This document shows, piece by piece, positions 25,547 to 33,839 of a stretch of 64,000 nt of DNA. The stretch's first letter is position 1; each line of letters opens with the position of its first letter. The translations under genes and the position numbers were made by a program. The stretch covers positions 3,273,142 through 3,337,141 of the forward strand of contig NZ_CM001792.1 in NCBI RefSeq assembly GCF_000340475.1, in the 5' to 3' direction. Source of the DNA: Oceanobacillus kimchii X50 (lineage in GTDB: Bacteria; Bacillota; Bacilli; Bacillales; Amphibacillaceae). The notes below the pieces were generated by a model, which was not told the origin of the DNA, did not search any database, and was given only the letters and a program-made list of their open reading frames with translations.

Positions 25547-26028
25547 CACCTAGTCACCCCCATAATCGCTTTCTCAAATTTATTTAATGACCGTAACAAC
25601 ATATCTTTTGATTCTTCTACATCCATCGCATGAATATAAAATGCATCTCCTTCTTGCGTTACCTCTATAACTACAGAACCGGGAGTCAGCATTAATAATA
25701 GTGCTAGAGCGGTTATTTCCCAGTCCCCACGAAGTACTGTTTCATATTTAAACAACCCTGGTTTAATTTTAATTTTCGGGCTTAAAATATGCCTTAAAAC
25801 TAGTTTCGTTGATAAAACTAATTCTCGGATATAGATAAATATCAACTTAATCAAGGCAAAGAATCTACCTAAGTAGAAACGTTCACCAAAAAATCGATGC
25901 ATTAAAAATACGATCACGATACCTACTAGATATCCTGCAACAAACGTTGTAAATCTTAACTCATCTTCATCACTTATTAATGTCCACAAAACTGCTATAA
26001 ACACATTTAATAAAAACTGGGCGGGCAT
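25546..26028 (-). CDS. mrpE: Na+/H+ antiporter subunit E
   Basis: 160 residues. N-terminal membrane helices (FLLNVFIAVLWTLI, TFVAGYLVGIVIVFLMHRFF), then LIKLIFIYIRELVLSTKLVLRHILSPKIKIKPGLFKYETVLRGDWEITALALLLMLTPGSVVIEV, the MrpE/MnhE signature, with a soluble C-terminal domain (FYIHAMDVEESKDMLLRSLNKFEKAI). Start ATG 26028 follows GAGGAGG. Confidence 0.94.
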   Translation of the reverse strand: MPAQFLLNVFIAVLWTLISDEDELRFTTFVAGYLVGIVIVFLMHRFFGERFYLGRFFALIKLIFIYIRELVLSTKLVLRHILSPKIKIKPGLFKYETVLRGDWEITALALLLMLTPGSVVIEVTQEGDAFYIHAMDVEESKDMLLRSLNKFEKAIMGVTR

Positions 26029-26055
26029 TTATATCCACCTCCTCTAAGACAATCC

Positions 26056-27537
26056 TTAGTTATCATATAAAACCGCATCAATGTAAATTTGTGGATTTGC
26101 TAGGACCTCAGCTGCATCTTTTACATAAACAGTTAAAGGTTCAACCCCTATTCCAAGAATAAATGATCCTGCTGCTAATATCACACAAGGGATGATCCAG
26201 CCTTTTTTCATTGGAATTTTGTCTTCTTTACTTATAATCGTCTCTCCCCAAAAACTAGTAAGGAAGACACGCATTAAAGAATATAGAACAAAAATGCTGG
26301 AAATAAACGCTAATGCAAGTAGAATATATGCCCCGCCCTCAACAGCTCCTTGTCCTACCAAGACTTTTCCAATAAATCCACTTAACGGTGGAATACCTGC
26401 TAACGCAAGTGTAACAATGAAGAAAATCCAACCAAATAACGGATAATTTCGGATTAGTCCACTCATATAATCAATTCTCGTCTCTCTTGTCACAGCAATC
26501 ATCGTTCCAGCAAGTAAGAATAAGAGTGCTTTTACAATCATGTCATGGATTAAATAAAATATAGATCCTTCCAACGCAGTAGGTGTTGCAACAGCTAACC
26601 CTACCAATATAAATCCGACCGCTATAACCACATTGTAAGAAGCGATTAACCGCACATCTTTATATGCTACCGCCCCAATACTTCCTAGTATCAATGTAAC
26701 ACCTGCAAGTATTCCAATAAATGTATGAGTAATATGTGGTTCATGATAAAACATCAATGTAAACACACGGAACATAGCATAGATACCAACTTTTGTTAGC
26801 AATGCACCAAATAGTGCGGCAATTGCTGTTGAAGGTACACTATACGAACCTGGCAACCAGAAAAATAGTAACAATCCTGCTTTCAAAGCAAAGACGATTA
26901 AAAATACAATGCTAACAACAGTCAGCATTGGTGTCTGTCCTTGTTCAGCAATTCGCTCTGAAAGATGAGCAAAATTAAGGGTTCCTAATCCTCCATACGT
27001 GTAAGCAATTGCAATTAAGAATATCCAAGACGACACAACATTTATAATGACATATTTAATCGATTCCCTTAATTGACCCTTACGACCGCCAAACGCAATT
27101 AACACATAAGAAGCTAAGAGCATAATTTCAAAACAAACAAAAAGGTTAAATAAATCACCAGTTAGGAAAGAACCATTTACACCTGCCACAAGAAAATTAA
27201 TAAAAGGGTAGAAAAACATGTGCTCATAAGACTTTTCTGTGGAAGAAAAAGCATAAACAAGACATATTGCAGCAACAATACTTGTCGTTAATACAAGTAG
27301 CATTGAAAATGAATCAGCCACAAATAATATTCCAAATGGTGGTTCCCATCCACCGAAATCGAGACGGAGAATTCCATTTTGTTGAATCTGATGCAAAATA
27401 TATGCACTGATTCCGATATTGACAATCATCACAGAAAAACTACCCCATCGTTGTAGTTTTAAATTATGACGGAAAAATATTAAAAGAATTCCAGCAAGTA
27501 TAGGGATCATCATAGGCATAGCAATAATATTATTCAT
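26056..27537 (-). CDS. mrpD: Na+/H+ antiporter subunit D
   Basis: 493 residues, about 14 membrane helices, homologous to complex I NuoM/N. Proton-path residues sit in the expected contexts: an acidic residue in FNLFVCFEIMLLASYVLIAFGG near 137 and lysine in LKAGLLLFFWLPGSYSVPSTAIAALFGALLTKVGIYAMFR near 220-250. IHDMIVKALLFLLAGTMI is the discontinuous-helix region. With MrpA it forms the ion-translocating core. Overlaps the mrpC stop by eight bases. Confidence 0.95.
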   Translation of the reverse strand: MNNIIAMPMMIPILAGILLIFFRHNLKLQRWGSFSVMIVNIGISAYILHQIQQNGILRLDFGGWEPPFGILFVADSFSMLLVLTTSIVAAICLVYAFSSTEKSYEHMFFYPFINFLVAGVNGSFLTGDLFNLFVCFEIMLLASYVLIAFGGRKGQLRESIKYVIINVVSSWIFLIAIAYTYGGLGTLNFAHLSERIAEQGQTPMLTVVSIVFLIVFALKAGLLLFFWLPGSYSVPSTAIAALFGALLTKVGIYAMFRVFTLMFYHEPHITHTFIGILAGVTLILGSIGAVAYKDVRLIASYNVVIAVGFILVGLAVATPTALEGSIFYLIHDMIVKALLFLLAGTMIAVTRETRIDYMSGLIRNYPLFGWIFFIVTLALAGIPPLSGFIGKVLVGQGAVEGGAYILLALAFISSIFVLYSLMRVFLTSFWGETIISKEDKIPMKKGWIIPCVILAAGSFILGIGVEPLTVYVKDAAEVLANPQIYIDAVLYDN

Positions 27538-27868
27538 TTCGATCCCCCCGTAACTCGTCTAGTTTATCTGTTCCTGTTTCCTGATACGTACGGTAAGCTA
27601 ACACTAGGGACACTGCTGTAACAGCAAAGCTAATAACAATAGAAGTTAATATTAGCGCCTGCGGCAATGGATCCACCGGAATTGCATCTCCTTCACCAAT
27701 AATTGGTACGCTCCCGTTTTTTAGCCCAGCCATTGTGATGATCAATAAGTGGGCAGCATGAGATAAAATAGCAGTCCCTAAGATTACTCTAATTAAACTT
27801 TTAGATAAAATTAGATACGTAGCTACCGTTACTAATATACCTGCTAGGATGGTTATTAATGTTTCCAT
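27530..27868 (-). CDS. mrpC: Na+/H+ antiporter subunit C
   Basis: 112 residues with three membrane helices, homologous to NuoK. ILVTVATYLILSKSLIRVILGTAILSHAAHLLIITMAGLKNG and DPLPQALILTSIVISFAVTAVSLVLAYR are the MrpC/MnhC signatures (the DPLPQALILTAIVI motif). Two bases separate it from mrpB. Confidence 0.95.
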   Translation of the reverse strand: METLITILAGILVTVATYLILSKSLIRVILGTAILSHAAHLLIITMAGLKNGSVPIIGEGDAIPVDPLPQALILTSIVISFAVTAVSLVLAYRTYQETGTDKLDELRGDRNE

Positions 27869-27870
27869 AG

Positions 27871-28293
27871 TTATACATCCTCACTAATACTTAAAATAAT
27901 CGTAACTACGACGCCTACAACAGCCAATGCAACTCCTGCTTCAAATAACATCACTGTTGCAAGCTCTGTCTCACCAAAGAAAGGCAAATCAAAATATGAA
28001 AATGTTTGACTTAAAAATTCCTCTCCAAATATAAGTGCTCCTAAGCCTGTTCCGACCGAAAGAAATGCTCCAAACGCGGCCACCTTTTTAAAATCAAATG
28101 GTAGAGCGTTTCGAATTGTCTCGATATCATAAACGATAAATAACAATACGAGTGCTGAAGCTAATACAAGTCCTCCGATGAAACCTCCTCCTGGACTATG
28201 GTGTCCAGAAAGAAACAAATAAACTGCAAGGGTGAGTATGATAAATGAAACTAGCTTTGCAACGGTACGAAGAATAACATTATTTATCTTCAT
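27871..28293 (-). CDS. mrpB: Na+/H+ antiporter subunit B
   Basis: 140 residues, four membrane helices; HHSPGGGFIGGLVLASALVLLFIVYD is the MrpB signature. ATG 28293 has AAGGAGGG eight bases upstream; the GTG at 28302 is too close to it. Overlaps the end of mrpA by 14 bases. Confidence 0.94.
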   Translation of the reverse strand: MKINNVILRTVAKLVSFIILTLAVYLFLSGHHSPGGGFIGGLVLASALVLLFIVYDIETIRNALPFDFKKVAAFGAFLSVGTGLGALIFGEEFLSQTFSYFDLPFFGETELATVMLFEAGVALAVVGVVVTIILSISEDV

Positions 28294-30697
28294 ACTGCTC
28301 ACCCTCCTTATTGTTATTCTTTAATTTAATAAATACATAGACACCTATTCCGGCAATGAGTAGAACCACTACCTCTAACATGGTATCTAATGCGCGAAAA
28401 TCACCGAGGATGGAATTAACCATATTCTTTCCACCAGCAAGCTCATAAGAATTCTCGAAGAATTTCGAGATGGATTCAAATGTTTTTCCACTTTGGACCA
28501 TTAATGCGACGACCGTAAATACCACTCCGACACAAATGGAAATTACCAAATTAGTGTTGCGCGTTTTCTTTGGAGCGTCTTCCTTCTTCCATTCAGGAAG
28601 GAAATAGTAAGCTGCTAAAAATAGTACAGTTGTAACAGATTCTACGATGGTTTGCGTTAGAGCTAAATCTGGTGCTCTAAATAATACAAAGAATATCGCT
28701 ACTCCAAACCCTAAAATACTATTTAAAAGAATTGCAGTAAGTCTTGATTTGGCAAATAATATAGCAATTGCCGCTGACATCATCACCAAAGCAGTAATTA
28801 GCTCAAAATTAGAAATAGCAGCATTTGTTGGCAATTCAAACTGATAAGCACCTGTATATAAGAGCATTCCACCTATAGAAATAATAAAGAATAAATAAAT
28901 ATATACTAAATAGTCTCTTAAGTTTTGTGTCATATACGAATTAGTAAATCCAGTCGATTTCTCTTCTATTTGATCTAGAATGAAGCCATAAAATACATTA
29001 ATTGACCACTTTTCTGGAAATAGTCTATATACTCCCGTCCAGTACTTCCTTGTATAGAATAATGCTAAACCAAGAAGTACCACTCCGATGGTCATAAATA
29101 ATTCAAGTTCAAATCCATGCCACGCATAGATAGATTCGCCAAGTTCTACACCTTCAGCAGCAAGAGTTGGAAATATTCCAGACATAGCTGGTGTAATTAA
29201 ATTCTTTCCAATAATATTCGGGAAGAAAAAAACACCAATAACTAACAAAGCTAAAATAATTGGAGAAACAAGCATCCCTGGTTTTGGTTCATGGGCAGGA
29301 TGTTCTAATTTTTCTTCTTGATATGGACCTAGGAAAGTCTTTACAACTATTATTGCGGAATACACAAAAGTAAATACACTTGCAACCCAGGCAACTATCG
29401 GTAGAAGGATTCCCCAAGTTTCTAAAGCAAAGAATCCTGCTTCACTTATATTAACAACCGCCATGAAGAACATTTCTTTACTTAAGAACCCATTAAATGG
29501 TGGTAAACCTGCCATAGACAAGCTTCCAATTAACGCAATAGAGAAAGTCACAGGCATCAAGGTAATCAATCCACCAAGTCGACGTATATCTCGAGTCCCT
29601 ACACTATGGTCGACGATACCTACCACCATAAATAGCGCACCTTTAAACGTAGAGTGATTTACAAGATGGAATAGAGCGGCAAAAGAAGCACTTGTAAATG
29701 CGACAGATTCTGTGGAGTATCCTAAATTTAGTGCGGCTGAACCAATACCAAACATACTCATAATCATACCAAGCTGGCTAATTGTTGAATATGCGAGTAA
29801 CGCCTTCAAATCGATTTGACGTACTGCATTAAAAGAACCCCAGAATAGCGTGAATAGCCCTACACCTGTAACTGCCCAGAACCAGGTAGCTTCTCCACCA
29901 AAAACAGGTGTAAATCTAGCAACAAGGTAGATACCTGCTTTTACCATGGTAGCTGAATGCAAATAAGCACTAACTGGAGTAGGTGCTTCCATCGCATCAG
30001 GTAACCATATATGAAATGGGAATTGAGCAGATTTTGTAAATGCTCCAAGCAGTACTAATATCATTGCTGCAATAAACAGATAATGATCATTAAAGGAACT
30101 AACATTACCAATTACTTCACGTATAGACCATGTGCCTGCCATTTGACCGAGCATAATAAAACCGACTAACATGGCTATACCACCTGTGACGGTAATTAGT
30201 AATGATTTTTTCGCACCATCTCTTGAACGTTTCCTTTGGTACCAGAAGGCGATTAGAAGGAACGAAGAAATACTTGTCAGCTCCCAAAAGACATATAAAA
30301 CAAGCATATTATCGGATGTTACTACTCCTAACATTGCCCCCATAAATAACATCAGGTATGTATAGAAGTGTCCAAGCGATTCTTTAGAAGAAAGGTAGTA
30401 AATCGAATATAAAATAACAAGTGCACCAATACCAGATATTAATAGGGAAAAAGTCAAGCTTAATCCATCTAAATATGAAGTAATGTTAATACCGTAAGAC
30501 GGTATCCAGTTTAAGGTGAGGGTAATAACATCTCCACTAGCTATAATAGGGATAAATTGAGCGAAATAGATAAATAAAGCAGTAGATACGAATAATGCGA
30601 ACCAACCAACATGAATTCGCCGTACATATTTGTAAAGGAAAGGTATAATTGCTGCTGCAATAAAAGGAAACATTATTGCAATAATCAATGTTGTCAA
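28280..30697 (-). CDS. mrpA: Na+/H+ antiporter subunit A
   Basis: About 805 residues, roughly 21 membrane helices. The N-terminal 500 residues resemble NuoL (WELTSISSFLLIAFWY, LPDAMEAPTPVSAYLHSATMVKAGIYLVARF, HLVNHSTFKGALFMVVGIVDHSVGTRDI), with catalytic Glu and Lys in these helices. The C-terminal part resembles NuoJ and MrpB-type extension (RAPDLALTQTIVESVTTVLFLAAYYFLP). Largest subunit of the hetero-oligomeric Mrp antiporter that exports Na+ for alkali and salt tolerance. The likely start is TTG 30697 (MTTLIIAI), six bases after TGGAGG; a TTG at 30715 is in frame but lies before that site. The length matches alkaliphile MrpA. Confidence 0.94.
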   Translation of the reverse strand: MTTLIIAIMFPFIAAAIIPFLYKYVRRIHVGWFALFVSTALFIYFAQFIPIIASGDVITLTLNWIPSYGINITSYLDGLSLTFSLLISGIGALVILYSIYYLSSKESLGHFYTYLMLFMGAMLGVVTSDNMLVLYVFWELTSISSFLLIAFWYQRKRSRDGAKKSLLITVTGGIAMLVGFIMLGQMAGTWSIREVIGNVSSFNDHYLFIAAMILVLLGAFTKSAQFPFHIWLPDAMEAPTPVSAYLHSATMVKAGIYLVARFTPVFGGEATWFWAVTGVGLFTLFWGSFNAVRQIDLKALLAYSTISQLGMIMSMFGIGSAALNLGYSTESVAFTSASFAALFHLVNHSTFKGALFMVVGIVDHSVGTRDIRRLGGLITLMPVTFSIALIGSLSMAGLPPFNGFLSKEMFFMAVVNISEAGFFALETWGILLPIVAWVASVFTFVYSAIIVVKTFLGPYQEEKLEHPAHEPKPGMLVSPIILALLVIGVFFFPNIIGKNLITPAMSGIFPTLAAEGVELGESIYAWHGFELELFMTIGVVLLGLALFYTRKYWTGVYRLFPEKWSINVFYGFILDQIEEKSTGFTNSYMTQNLRDYLVYIYLFFIISIGGMLLYTGAYQFELPTNAAISNFELITALVMMSAAIAILFAKSRLTAILLNSILGFGVAIFFVLFRAPDLALTQTIVESVTTVLFLAAYYFLPEWKKEDAPKKTRNTNLVISICVGVVFTVVALMVQSGKTFESISKFFENSYELAGGKNMVNSILGDFRALDTMLEVVVLLIAGIGVYVFIKLKNNNKEGEQYEDK

Positions 30698-30730
30698 ACT
30701 GTAACCTCCAATCAATATAGGTTAACGTTA

Positions 30731-30756
30731 CTGTTATCACACAATAGAGATAACAG
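30731..30756. promoter_or_regulatory. Inverted repeat upstream of mrpA
   Basis: CTGTTATC (30731-30738) and GATAACAG (30749-30756), perfect 8-bp arms with a 10-base centre, 34 bp before the mrpA start. It could be an operator or an mRNA hairpin in the mrp leader. Confidence 0.45.
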
Positions 30757-31268
30757 GATATACTATTTAATGAATATCTAAGACACCCATCTGTTGCAAA
30801 AATAGGTGGAAGAATTGTTCACAAATGGAAAGGCATGATAAAAGTGGATGTGCATCCATTTATTTGAATGTAACGTGGTATAAAAAGTGTTATTTTATTT
30901 ACTCTATAGATGTACCCTGCTTCGAAGTTATTCCGCAATTTACATTAGTAATTATACAGGAATTCATTAACAAGTGCACGCTTGAACACTTTACCACGAT
31001 ATAGACTAGAATTTCTTATTCTTTTCAAGTATGCTAGTAGAAAGAATGACTCCATGTATAAATCGTCTTAAAAAATAGAAATAAGGTATATACGAATAGA
31101 TAAATACATGTTAGAATAATACAGTTTCATGGAAAAATAAAATAAAATTAATATTTATTATAAACAAAATAAACGTTACCATCCGGTTATTCAAAAACAA
31201 CTAAAGGATGTATCTACTAACCGGATAAACATCGTTAAATGAATATATTAAAGAGGTGAGTTGCCGTT
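30757..31268. other. Divergent mrpA / UspA-like intergenic region
   Basis: About 510 bases without a supported gene. Holds a TGGATG-TG-CATCCA palindrome (30846-30859) and, near the UspA-like gene, a second inverted repeat (31181-31226). The long untranslated space is unusual beside genes packed this tightly. Confidence 0.4.
31181..31226 (+). promoter_or_regulatory. Inverted repeat upstream of the UspA-like gene
   Basis: ATCCGGTTA (31181-31189) and TAACCGGAT (31218-31226), perfect 9-bp arms 28 bases apart, ending 43 bp before the ATG. Either a spaced operator or an RNA stem. Confidence 0.45.
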
Positions 31269-31958
31269 ATGAAAAAAATTAGAGGCCGCATGGACGAAAG
31301 CATCCTTGTCTGCGTATACTATGGTCCAAATGGAGAGCGTTTAATACAACGAGGACATAAGCTTGCGCGAATCATGGACTGTCCTTTATATGTATTAACT
31401 GTAGATGCTTTACCTTACGATGAATTCGATGCAGATAAATCCGGTTACGTAGAACGCTGGAAAGAGCTATGTGATGAACTTGATGTTGAAGACTTCATTA
31501 TTCGAGATAATGAAAGGCGCTCATCTGTAAAAGCGATTAAAGAGGTAGCACATCAACATAATATTACACAAATTATTATTGGACAGAGTGCACAAAATCG
31601 ATGGGAAGAAATCACAAAAGGATCATTTGTCAATGTATTACTACGTGAGATTACTTTTATCGACCTTCATATCGTTTCTGTGGATCGTACATTGAAAAGT
31701 ACAGATGATACGATCTATGAAAAAGGTGTCCGTGGATTCTTGCAAAAAGATGAAGAAAAAGAGGCTTATCGCTTAAGTTTTGCTCGCTCGAAGCATAATT
31801 TATATGAAGGTATTTTTTATAAAGAGATCGGCACAGATTTTAATAACGGTATTTTTAAATTCGTCAATAGTAAAGGTAAAACCTGCCAGGTTCATGTAAC
31901 CGAAGATATTTGTACAGGAAAATTGACCGATCCACCAAACGTAAAAAATAACAATTAA
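31269..31958 (+). CDS. UspA/KdpD-sensor-like cytoplasmic protein
   Basis: 229 residues. The first 135 form a UspA fold: ESILVCVYYGPNGERLIQRGHKLARIMDCPLYVLTVDAL, then ITQIIIGQSAQNRWEEITKGSFVNVLLREITFIDLHIVSVD. This matches the UspA domain of KdpD histidine kinases (G-x-x-L-I-R-R-G-x-x-L-A pattern, ending IDLHIVS), including the nucleotide-binding G-x-S motif. The last 90 residues (IYEKGVRGFLQKDEEKEAYRLSFARSKHNLYEGIFYKEIGTDF...) are unfamiliar. It lacks the kinase and membrane parts of KdpD, so it may be a stand-alone sensor or regulator of ion homeostasis. Divergent from mrpA. ATG follows AAAGAGGTG. Function unproven. Confidence 0.7.
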   Translation: MKKIRGRMDESILVCVYYGPNGERLIQRGHKLARIMDCPLYVLTVDALPYDEFDADKSGYVERWKELCDELDVEDFIIRDNERRSSVKAIKEVAHQHNITQIIIGQSAQNRWEEITKGSFVNVLLREITFIDLHIVSVDRTLKSTDDTIYEKGVRGFLQKDEEKEAYRLSFARSKHNLYEGIFYKEIGTDFNNGIFKFVNSKGKTCQVHVTEDICTGKLTDPPNVKNNN

Positions 31959-31962
31959 TTAT

Positions 31963-32020
31963 AAAAGATCCAAACCATTAATCGTTAAAATCGATAATAA
32001 TAGTTTGGATCTTTATTTTT
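31963..32020. terminator. Intrinsic terminator between UspA-like and hydrolase genes
   Basis: AAAGATCCAAACCATTA / TAATAGTTTGGATCTTT with TTTTTTTT on the + strand after it, so mainly for the UspA-like gene; the minus side is convergent. Confidence 0.8.
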
Positions 32021-32045
32021 TTTGAAAAATGTTCCCTTTTTTAGT

Positions 32046-32831
32046 TTAATAAAGCTTCGGAACCCTACTTTCAAAAATAGGTACATTCTTTCTTGCTTCA
32101 CTTACTTTCTGTAGATCAATACTATCAATAATCGTTTCCTCGTGATGATCCGAACCTAATGTTTGAATCTCTCCCCAAGGATTAATCACCGAAGATAGTC
32201 CACAAAACTCCACGTTGTTATATATGCCTACTCTATTCGCTGAAATAATATAACACTGGTTTTCAATCGCTCTTGCTAGTTGTAATGCTTTCCAATGATC
32301 TTTTCTTGCAGATGGCCATTCTGCCACAATATAAATCACTTCGGCTCCTGATACCGCTAATGAACGGGTAAGCTCTGGAAAACGAAGGTCATAACAAATA
32401 ATAAGTCCCATTTTTACACCGTCTAATTCAAATGTACACACCTTCTCTTCCCCACCATCCAAATAGGTTGGTTCATCTAACATAGGAACGAGATGGATTT
32501 TATCGTACTTATATACTTTTTCTCCGTTGCTATTTACAACAATTGCAGTGTTATTTATTTTTCCATTCCGCTTATTCGCTATCGATCCTCCTATAATGTG
32601 GACCTGATTATCCCGAGCTAACTGTTGTAAAAATGAACAAGTCGGTTCTTCTTCCTCATCTGCAACTTCATTTAACTCAGCAAGTGTATATCCAGTTGTC
32701 CACATTTCAGGAAGTACTATTATATCAATATCGTTCATGGAAACTGTTTTTTCTATCCATGTTTTCACCTTTAATCGATTTGCCTCTGGATTCCCCGGCA
32801 CAATATCCATTTGATATATCGCATAGCGCAT
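32046..32831 (-). CDS. Carbon-nitrogen hydrolase, omega-amidase (MtnU/YafV-like)
   Basis: 261 residues of the nitrilase superfamily. The catalytic triad is visible: E in IVLPEMWTTGY, K in YDKIHLVPM, and C in LIICYDLRFPELTR. EWPSARKDHWKALQLARAIENQCYIISANRVG is typical of omega-amidases acting on 2-oxoglutaramate or 2-oxosuccinamate, related to Bacillus MtnU of the methionine salvage locus, though no mtn genes are nearby. ATG 32831 was chosen: AAAGGGGGG overlaps the earlier ATG at 32840. Confidence 0.82.
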   Translation of the reverse strand: MRYAIYQMDIVPGNPEANRLKVKTWIEKTVSMNDIDIIVLPEMWTTGYTLAELNEVADEEEEPTCSFLQQLARDNQVHIIGGSIANKRNGKINNTAIVVNSNGEKVYKYDKIHLVPMLDEPTYLDGGEEKVCTFELDGVKMGLIICYDLRFPELTRSLAVSGAEVIYIVAEWPSARKDHWKALQLARAIENQCYIISANRVGIYNNVEFCGLSSVINPWGEIQTLGSDHHEETIIDSIDLQKVSEARKNVPIFESRVPKLY

Positions 32832-33182
32832 TCTACCCATCCCCCCTTTATTTATTTTATTGTATCAAAGTTGAATTTCAAAATCAGATGCGTCGTTAAT
32901 AAATTCGAATGTTGCTTTTTTGATTCTCATTTCAGACGGTCGCTTTTTAATAGAAACGGCTTGAACTAACTAGAAGAAGATAGCCACGTGTATTTTCAGG
33001 TCGTACTTTCCTGCAGAAGTCGCCGTCTTCCACAATCAAACCAAATTGTTCCTAAAATCCTACATATATAATGTATAAAGGAATTAGTTAAAATAATTCC
33101 TCTCAAGTGACAGTCAACAGAAACAATTATAAAATGAAAGTATGGATATCATTAAATCCATGTTTTTACAGGAGGTAATGTA
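32832..33182. other. Divergent intergenic region with repeat family B
   Basis: No gene. About 32925-33070 carries a family B repeat (core GCCGTCTTCCACAATCAAAC, 33022-33041). The final 100 bases lead to the Nudix gene, which has a strong AGGAGGTAATG start region. Confidence 0.5.
32925..33070 (+). repeat. Dispersed repeat family B, internal copy
   Basis: Contains GGCTTGAACTAACTAG, CCTGCAGAAGTC and GCCGTCTTCCACAATC in the same order as the copy at 51861-52085 (GGCTTTAACTAACTAG, CTGCAGGCAAGG slightly displaced, CCGTCTTCCATTACAATC). Termini are not preserved. Confidence 0.5.
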
Positions 33183-33812
33183 ATGAATATTCAAGAAATA
33201 TTTAAACAGCTTCATGGTCGAACTCCATCCCTTATGGGGCATGAACATTTTAAAGAATCCTCTGTAATCATTCCACTAATCGAAATTGATGGTGAAACCC
33301 ACATATTATTTGAAGTGCGTTCCATGCAAATGCGTAGTCAGCCAGGAGATATATGCTTTCCAGGTGGCCGAGTTGATTCTACGGATAAGGACCCTTCTCA
33401 CTGTGCCATTAGAGAAACAATGGAAGAACTTGGGCTTTCGAAACAAGATATTACTGACCCAATTCCCCTGGACTACATCGTGAATGACCTTGGAAGGATT
33501 ATCTATCCGTTTGTAGGTAGGATTATTCAACCTGACAAAATAAAACCCAATCCAGATGAAGTCGATCATACATTTACCGTACCCCTATCTTTCTTCTTGG
33601 AAACAGAGCCAAAGAGATATAACGTACATTTACATGTAAAACCGGAAGATAACTTTCCTTATCATTTAATTGTCGGGGGCGAAAATTACGATTGGCGTAT
33701 GCGTCATGTCGAGGAATTGTTCTATCAATATAACGATCAGACAATCTGGGGATTAACAGCCAAAATATTAACTCATTTTATTGAACTTATTAAAACAAAC
33801 GAAAGGAGCTAG
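33183..33812 (+). CDS. Nudix hydrolase, CoA pyrophosphatase (NudL/YeaB type)
   Basis: 209 residues. Nudix box around residues 60-83: GGRVDSTDKDPSHCAIRETMEELGL split as G-x5-E-x7-RE-x2-EE-x-G, with the UPF0035-type upstream element SMQMRSQPGDICFPGG that distinguishes CoA pyrophosphatases. These cleave CoA, preferably oxidised CoA, to 3',5'-ADP and phosphopantetheine. Start follows AGGAGG at good spacing. Followed by a bidirectional terminator facing the DUF2207 gene. Confidence 0.88.
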   Translation: MNIQEIFKQLHGRTPSLMGHEHFKESSVIIPLIEIDGETHILFEVRSMQMRSQPGDICFPGGRVDSTDKDPSHCAIRETMEELGLSKQDITDPIPLDYIVNDLGRIIYPFVGRIIQPDKIKPNPDEVDHTFTVPLSFFLETEPKRYNVHLHVKPEDNFPYHLIVGGENYDWRMRHVEELFYQYNDQTIWGLTAKILTHFIELIKTNERS

Positions 33813-33835
33813 CACGATAACTAGCTCCTTTTCTA
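33802..33835. terminator. Bidirectional terminator
   Basis: AAAGGAGCTAG/CTAGCTCCTTTT, 11 pairs and an eight-base loop. It overlaps the Nudix stop and abuts the DUF2207 stop at 33840. Confidence 0.85.
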
Positions 33836-33839
33836 TACA

